A DNA stretch of 9,231 nucleotides. It comes from JAVVUQ01 sp036653075 (GTDB lineage Bacteria; Bacillota; Clostridia; Christensenellales; CAG-314). The notes beneath the pieces were generated by a model. It was not told the origin of the DNA. It searched no databases and saw only the letters and a list, made by a program, of their open reading frames with translations. The stretch covers positions 1-9,231 of the forward strand of contig JAVVUQ010000062.1 of the NCBI GenBank assembly GCA_036653075.1, in the 5' to 3' direction. Below, piece by piece: positions 6,842 to 9,231 of this stretch. The position numbers were made by a program, and so were the translations under genes. Every line of letters begins with the position of its first letter. Position 1 is the stretch's first letter.

Positions 6842-8194
6842 TTATAATAAAAATTTTTTAATAATTTCTTCCGCTGCTTTCTTTCCTGCGCCCATCGCTT
6901 TTATAACTGTTGCAGCGCCCGTTACGGCATCGCCGCCTGCATAAACCATTTTTAATGACGTTTCTAAATTGTCATTGGTATCAATTGTTCCTTTTTCCGA
7001 TACTTTCAATTCTTTATCACTTTTTGCTATCATTGGATTAGGTATTGTTCCAAGCGCAATTATTACCACATCGCAAGGTATCACAAATTCGCTTCCCTTT
7101 ATTTCAATTGGACGTCTTCTACCGCTTGCATCGGGAGCGCCCAACTCCATTCTAATACATTTTGCGCCCGTTACAGATATTTCTCCAAGAAACTCTATCG
7201 GATTTACCAATAAATTTAGTTTTACGCCTTCTTGTTGCGCGTGCGTAATTTCTTCTTCTCTTGCTGGCATTTCCTGGCGACTTCTTCTATATAGTAAATT
7301 TACTTCCGTCGCTCCAAGTCTAACAGCCGTTCTTGCTGCGTCCATAGCTACGTTACCTGCGCCTACAACCGCTATATGCTTTCCCTGTAATAATGGCGTG
7401 TCGTATTGTCCGTCGTATGCTTTCATTAAATTAACTCTCGTCAAATACTCGTTTGCCGAATACACTCCGTTGAGTCCTTCCCCTTTAATGTTCATAAACA
7501 TTGGCAATCCTGCGCCCGTTCCTAAAAATACTGCGTCATATTCCTTTTGTAACTGCTCAACTGTTATTGTCTTTCCAACTACCGTATTATAACAAAATTC
7601 CGCTCCATTGCGTTTGATTTCGTCTATTTCTTTATTTACTATTTCTTTGGGCAATCTAAACTCTGGAATTCCGTAAACTAATACGCCGCCTGCTATATGA
7701 AACGCTTCATACACCGTTACGTCTATTCCGCTCTTTAACAGTTGCGCTGCGCACGTCAACGATGCTGGGCCAGAACCAACTACCGCTACTCTCTTTCCTA
7801 TCTTTGCTTTATTTTTTACATCATTATTCTTTCCATATGCGCCTGCATATCGCTCAAGCAATCCTATCGCCACGCTTTCGCCTTTTATTGCTCTAATACA
7901 TAACTTCTCGCATTGCGTTTCTTGCGGACATACTCGTCCACATATACTCGGCAAACTGTTACTTTCATTTATTACCTTTAACGCTCCGTCTGCATCATCG
8001 CTCTTTAACCTTTCTATAAACGCTGGTATATTTACTCCTACTGGACATCCATTTCTACACGGCGCATTCTTGCAATTTAAACACCTCTGCGCCTCAATCA
8101 TAGCTCTTTCTCTATCAAATCCTTTGGATACTTCTTCAAAATCTTTCGCTCTTATCTCTGCCTCTCTTTCAATTGGCTTTTGTCTATCCTTCAT
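6842..8194 (-). CDS. nfnB: NADH-dependent reduced ferredoxin:NADP+ oxidoreductase, subunit B
   Basis: This is a 450-residue cytoplasmic flavoprotein of the glutamate synthase small-subunit family. In the Nfn complex this subunit binds NADP(H) and carries the bifurcating FAD. It couples NADH and reduced ferredoxin oxidation to NADP+ reduction, and works reversibly. Visible in order are an N-terminal cysteine set for two 4Fe-4S clusters (C38, C41, C46, C50; then C85, C89, C95, C99), an FAD Rossmann motif VVGSGPAS (138-145), an NADP Rossmann motif VVGAGNVAMDAAR (276-288), YRRSRQEMPA (302-311), whose arginines fit the 2'-phosphate of NADP, and the closing FAD motif YAGGDAVTGAATVIKAMGAG (418-437). 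A glutamate synthase role is less likely because the partner is nfnA, not a large GltB subunit. The start is the ATG at 8194, 6 nt after GGAGG. A TTG two codons upstream is too close to that site. The gene overlaps nfnA by 11 nt, so translation is probably coupled. Confidence 0.93.
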   Translation of the reverse strand: MKDRQKPIEREAEIRAKDFEEVSKGFDRERAMIEAQRCLNCKNAPCRNGCPVGVNIPAFIERLKSDDADGALKVINESNSLPSICGRVCPQETQCEKLCIRAIKGESVAIGLLERYAGAYGKNNDVKNKAKIGKRVAVVGSGPASLTCAAQLLKSGIDVTVYEAFHIAGGVLVYGIPEFRLPKEIVNKEIDEIKRNGAEFCYNTVVGKTITVEQLQKEYDAVFLGTGAGLPMFMNIKGEGLNGVYSANEYLTRVNLMKAYDGQYDTPLLQGKHIAVVGAGNVAMDAARTAVRLGATEVNLLYRRSRQEMPAREEEITHAQQEGVKLNLLVNPIEFLGEISVTGAKCIRMELGAPDASGRRRPIEIKGSEFVIPCDVVIIALGTIPNPMIAKSDKELKVSEKGTIDTNDNLETSLKMVYAGGDAVTGAATVIKAMGAGKKAAEEIIKKFLL

Positions 8195-9011
8195 TGGCAA
8201 CCTCCAAGTATTTCATATAACAACTATGCTCATCTTCTTTGTATATCTTACTTCTATTTATCGCTTCATCAAAATCAACTAAATGTCCGTCAAATTCTGG
8301 CCCGTCTACACACGCATATTTTGTCTTTCCATCTACCGTCAATCTGCACCCTCCGCACATTCCCGTTCCATCGACCATTATTGAATTCATCGACACTATC
8401 GTCTTTATTCCGTATTCTTTCGTCAACTTACACACCGCTTTCATCATCATCAACGGCCCTACTGCAAATACTGCATCATACTTCTTTCTATCCATCATTT
8501 TCTTAACCGCTTCTGTTACAAATCCTTTCTCTCCATAACTTCCATCATCTGTCATTATCACAAACTGTTCGCTAACTTTCTTAAATTCTTCTTCATATAT
8601 AATCAATTCTTTGTTCCTTGCCCCTATCACTACATCTGCGCCTTTCCCTTCTCTCTTTCTCGCCTTTGCTTGCGGATATATTACAGCGCTACCTATTCCC
8701 CCTCCAACTAACAACACCTCTTTATACTCACTTAAATCCGTAGCGTTTCCAAGCGGCCCTACTAACGCATATAAATTTTCTCCCTCTTTCATCTCAGCAA
8801 GCTTGTACGTCGTCTTCCCTGCCGTTTGCACCAATATCGTTATCTCCCCTTCTTCTATATCAGCTAACGTGAACGGCGCCCTCTCCCCTTTCTCATCTGT
8901 CATAAGTATCACAAACTGCCCCGCCTTCGCATTCTTTGCCACCATCGGTGCAGCTATTACATACTCGTTTATCCCTTGCGCTAACTCTCTCTTCTTCACT
9001 ATTTCATACAT
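8184..9011 (-). CDS. nfnA: NADH-dependent reduced ferredoxin:NADP+ oxidoreductase, subunit A
   Basis: This is a 275-residue cytoplasmic flavoprotein of the ferredoxin-NADP reductase type, close to the electron-transfer subunit of dihydroorotate dehydrogenase (also annotated as sulfide dehydrogenase subunit B). In the Nfn complex it binds NAD(H), one FAD and one 2Fe-2S cluster, and exchanges electrons with NfnB. An N-terminal beta-barrel (about 1-95) carries the FAD motif RAPFTLA (44-50), the NAD-binding fold has LVGGGIGSAVIYPQAKA (101-117), and VGPLMMMKAV follows at 184-193. The cluster site reads VDGTGMCGGC...YACVDGPEFDGH, with C219, C222, C234 and D214; Asp ligation is known for this subunit. 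The start is the ATG at 9011 because GGAG lies 9 nt upstream and MYEIVKKREL matches the usual family N-terminus. The ATG at 9026 has no ribosome site, only an A-run joined to the palindromic repeat. It could be confused with pyrK, but the adjacent nfnB settles it. Confidence 0.93.
   Translation of the reverse strand: MYEIVKKRELAQGINEYVIAAPMVAKNAKAGQFVILMTDEKGERAPFTLADIEEGEITILVQTAGKTTYKLAEMKEGENLYALVGPLGNATDLSEYKEVLLVGGGIGSAVIYPQAKARKREGKGADVVIGARNKELIIYEEEFKKVSEQFVIMTDDGSYGEKGFVTEAVKKMMDRKKYDAVFAVGPLMMMKAVCKLTKEYGIKTIVSMNSIMVDGTGMCGGCRLTVDGKTKYACVDGPEFDGHLVDFDEAINRSKIYKEDEHSCYMKYLEVANEG
8201..8205 (-). promoter_or_regulatory. Ribosome binding site of nfnB, inside nfnA
   Basis: GGAGG on the minus strand ends 6 nt before the ATG at 8194. 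It lies within the last codons of nfnA, as expected for translational coupling, and it decides the ATG over the TTG at 8200. Confidence 0.85.
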
Positions 9012-9020
9012 ACTTGCTTT

Positions 9021-9024
9021 CTCC
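9021..9024 (-). promoter_or_regulatory. Ribosome binding site favouring the shorter nfnA start
   Basis: GGAG on the minus strand lies 9 nt before the ATG at 9011. It overlaps the upstream ATG at 9026, which itself is preceded only by CCCCG and a run of A. Confidence 0.65.
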
Positions 9025-9027
9025 ATA

Positions 9028-9084
9028 TTTTTTTTTCGGGGACGCCCTTTGCAAAGGGCTTCCCCGCACCCCTTGCCTAAACCT
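9028..9084. repeat. GC-rich palindromic repeat, copy 1
   Basis: A T-run (9028-9036) is followed by a 30-bp imperfect palindrome (9037-9066). Its core GCCCTTTGCAAAGGGC (9044-9059) is a perfect 16-mer, flanked by CGGGGA and TCCCCG with a single C/T mismatch pair. A tail CACCCCTTGCCTAAACCT (9067-9084) follows. The same element recurs at 9177-9231. The T-run lies on the wrong side for an intrinsic terminator in either direction: on the nfn strand the hairpin is followed by A. The base composition differs sharply from the surroundings. It falls just upstream of the nfnA ribosome site. Confidence 0.9.
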
Positions 9085-9176
9085 TTAAGTTTTTTGTTTT
9101 TAATTTTTTAGTTTCATTTGTGCTTTTATTTGTTTTTTTGTTTTTATATATTTATATTTATTTATATTTATTTTTA
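9085..9176. other. AT-rich spacer between the two palindromic repeats
   Basis: 92 bp, almost entirely T with some A on the plus strand, including repeated TTTATAT/TATTTA words near 9145-9175. No TTGACA-like -35 box is seen on the nfn strand, although several TATAAA-like words could act as -10 elements. If nfnA has its own promoter it is probably here; otherwise the operon begins beyond the right edge. Confidence 0.5.
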
Positions 9177-9231
9177 TTTTTTTCGGGGACGCCCTTTGCA
9201 AAGGGCTTCCCCGCACCCCTTGCCTAAACCT
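9177..9231. repeat. GC-rich palindromic repeat, copy 2 (reaches the window edge)
   Basis: From the T-run (9177-9183) through the palindrome (cgggg at 9184) to the final AAACCT, this copy is identical to copy 1 over all 55 bases visible, in the same orientation and offset by 147 bp. It may extend past the edge. Confidence 0.9.

Noticed and set aside
6969..7592. Long plus-strand open frame (207 codons) opposite nfnB
   Set aside because: It lies entirely antisense to a gene with unmistakable cofactor motifs, has no ribosome site, and its product is a low-complexity Ser/Pro/Ile-rich translation typical of a shadow frame.
9037..9066. Palindrome as intrinsic terminator
   Set aside because: The T-run precedes the hairpin on the plus strand and the complementary strand has an A-run after it, so neither direction gives the hairpin followed by U pattern.
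8611..9111. Plus-strand open frame (166 codons) opposite nfnA and across the repeat
   Set aside because: Antisense to nfnA with no start signal; the C-terminal part is just the translated palindromic repeat.

Overview
The window comes from an AT-rich bacterial genome, most probably an anaerobic low-GC Bacillota (Clostridia-like) organism. This rests on the strong AT bias, the GGAGG-type ribosome binding sites, the T-tailed hairpin terminator, and an NfnAB-type ferredoxin:NADP oxidoreductase operon, which is typical of ferredoxin-based anaerobic metabolism. The sequence alone does not fix the genus or family.

Layout, left to right. (1) The 5' end of a TauE/SafE-type membrane transporter gene runs off the left edge on the minus strand (1-174). 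It has a TTG start and is too short to have been called by a standard ORF scan. (2) About 840 bp of very AT-rich DNA without a convincing gene follows. It holds degenerate tandem repeats, four TTGACA hexamers (three of them within 56 bp) and an extended -10 promoter just upstream of the next gene. (3) A plus-strand gene (1019-3493) encodes an 824-residue protein with a membrane segment near each end and three carbohydrate-binding-module-like beta-rich units between them. It ends at a very clear intrinsic terminator. (4) A gene-poor AT-rich spacer contains a 38-bp tandem duplication. (5) A convergent minus-strand gene (3861-6557) encodes a membrane-anchored diguanylate cyclase with a Cache-like extracytoplasmic sensor, a PAS domain, a GGDEF domain, and two more PAS-like domains after the GGDEF. 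(6) An AT-rich spacer holds inverted repeats. (7) The minus-strand operon nfnA-nfnB (9011 to 6842) has overlapping genes. (8) At the right edge, two copies of a strikingly GC-rich 55-bp palindrome-containing repeat lie 147 bp apart, directly upstream of nfnA.

Functionally, nfnA and nfnB form one electron-bifurcating enzyme that balances NADH, NADPH and ferredoxin pools. The GGDEF protein would turn an external signal into c-di-GMP. The large surface protein next to it is a plausible, unproven, glycan- or wall-binding factor. No link between the surface protein and c-di-GMP is shown by the sequence beyond convergent adjacency. I see no CRISPR array, tRNA, rRNA, insertion sequence or phage gene. 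The least conventional items are the duplicated palindromic repeat, the double-anchored CBM-like protein, and the GGDEF protein with C-terminal PAS domains and a degenerate inhibitory site.
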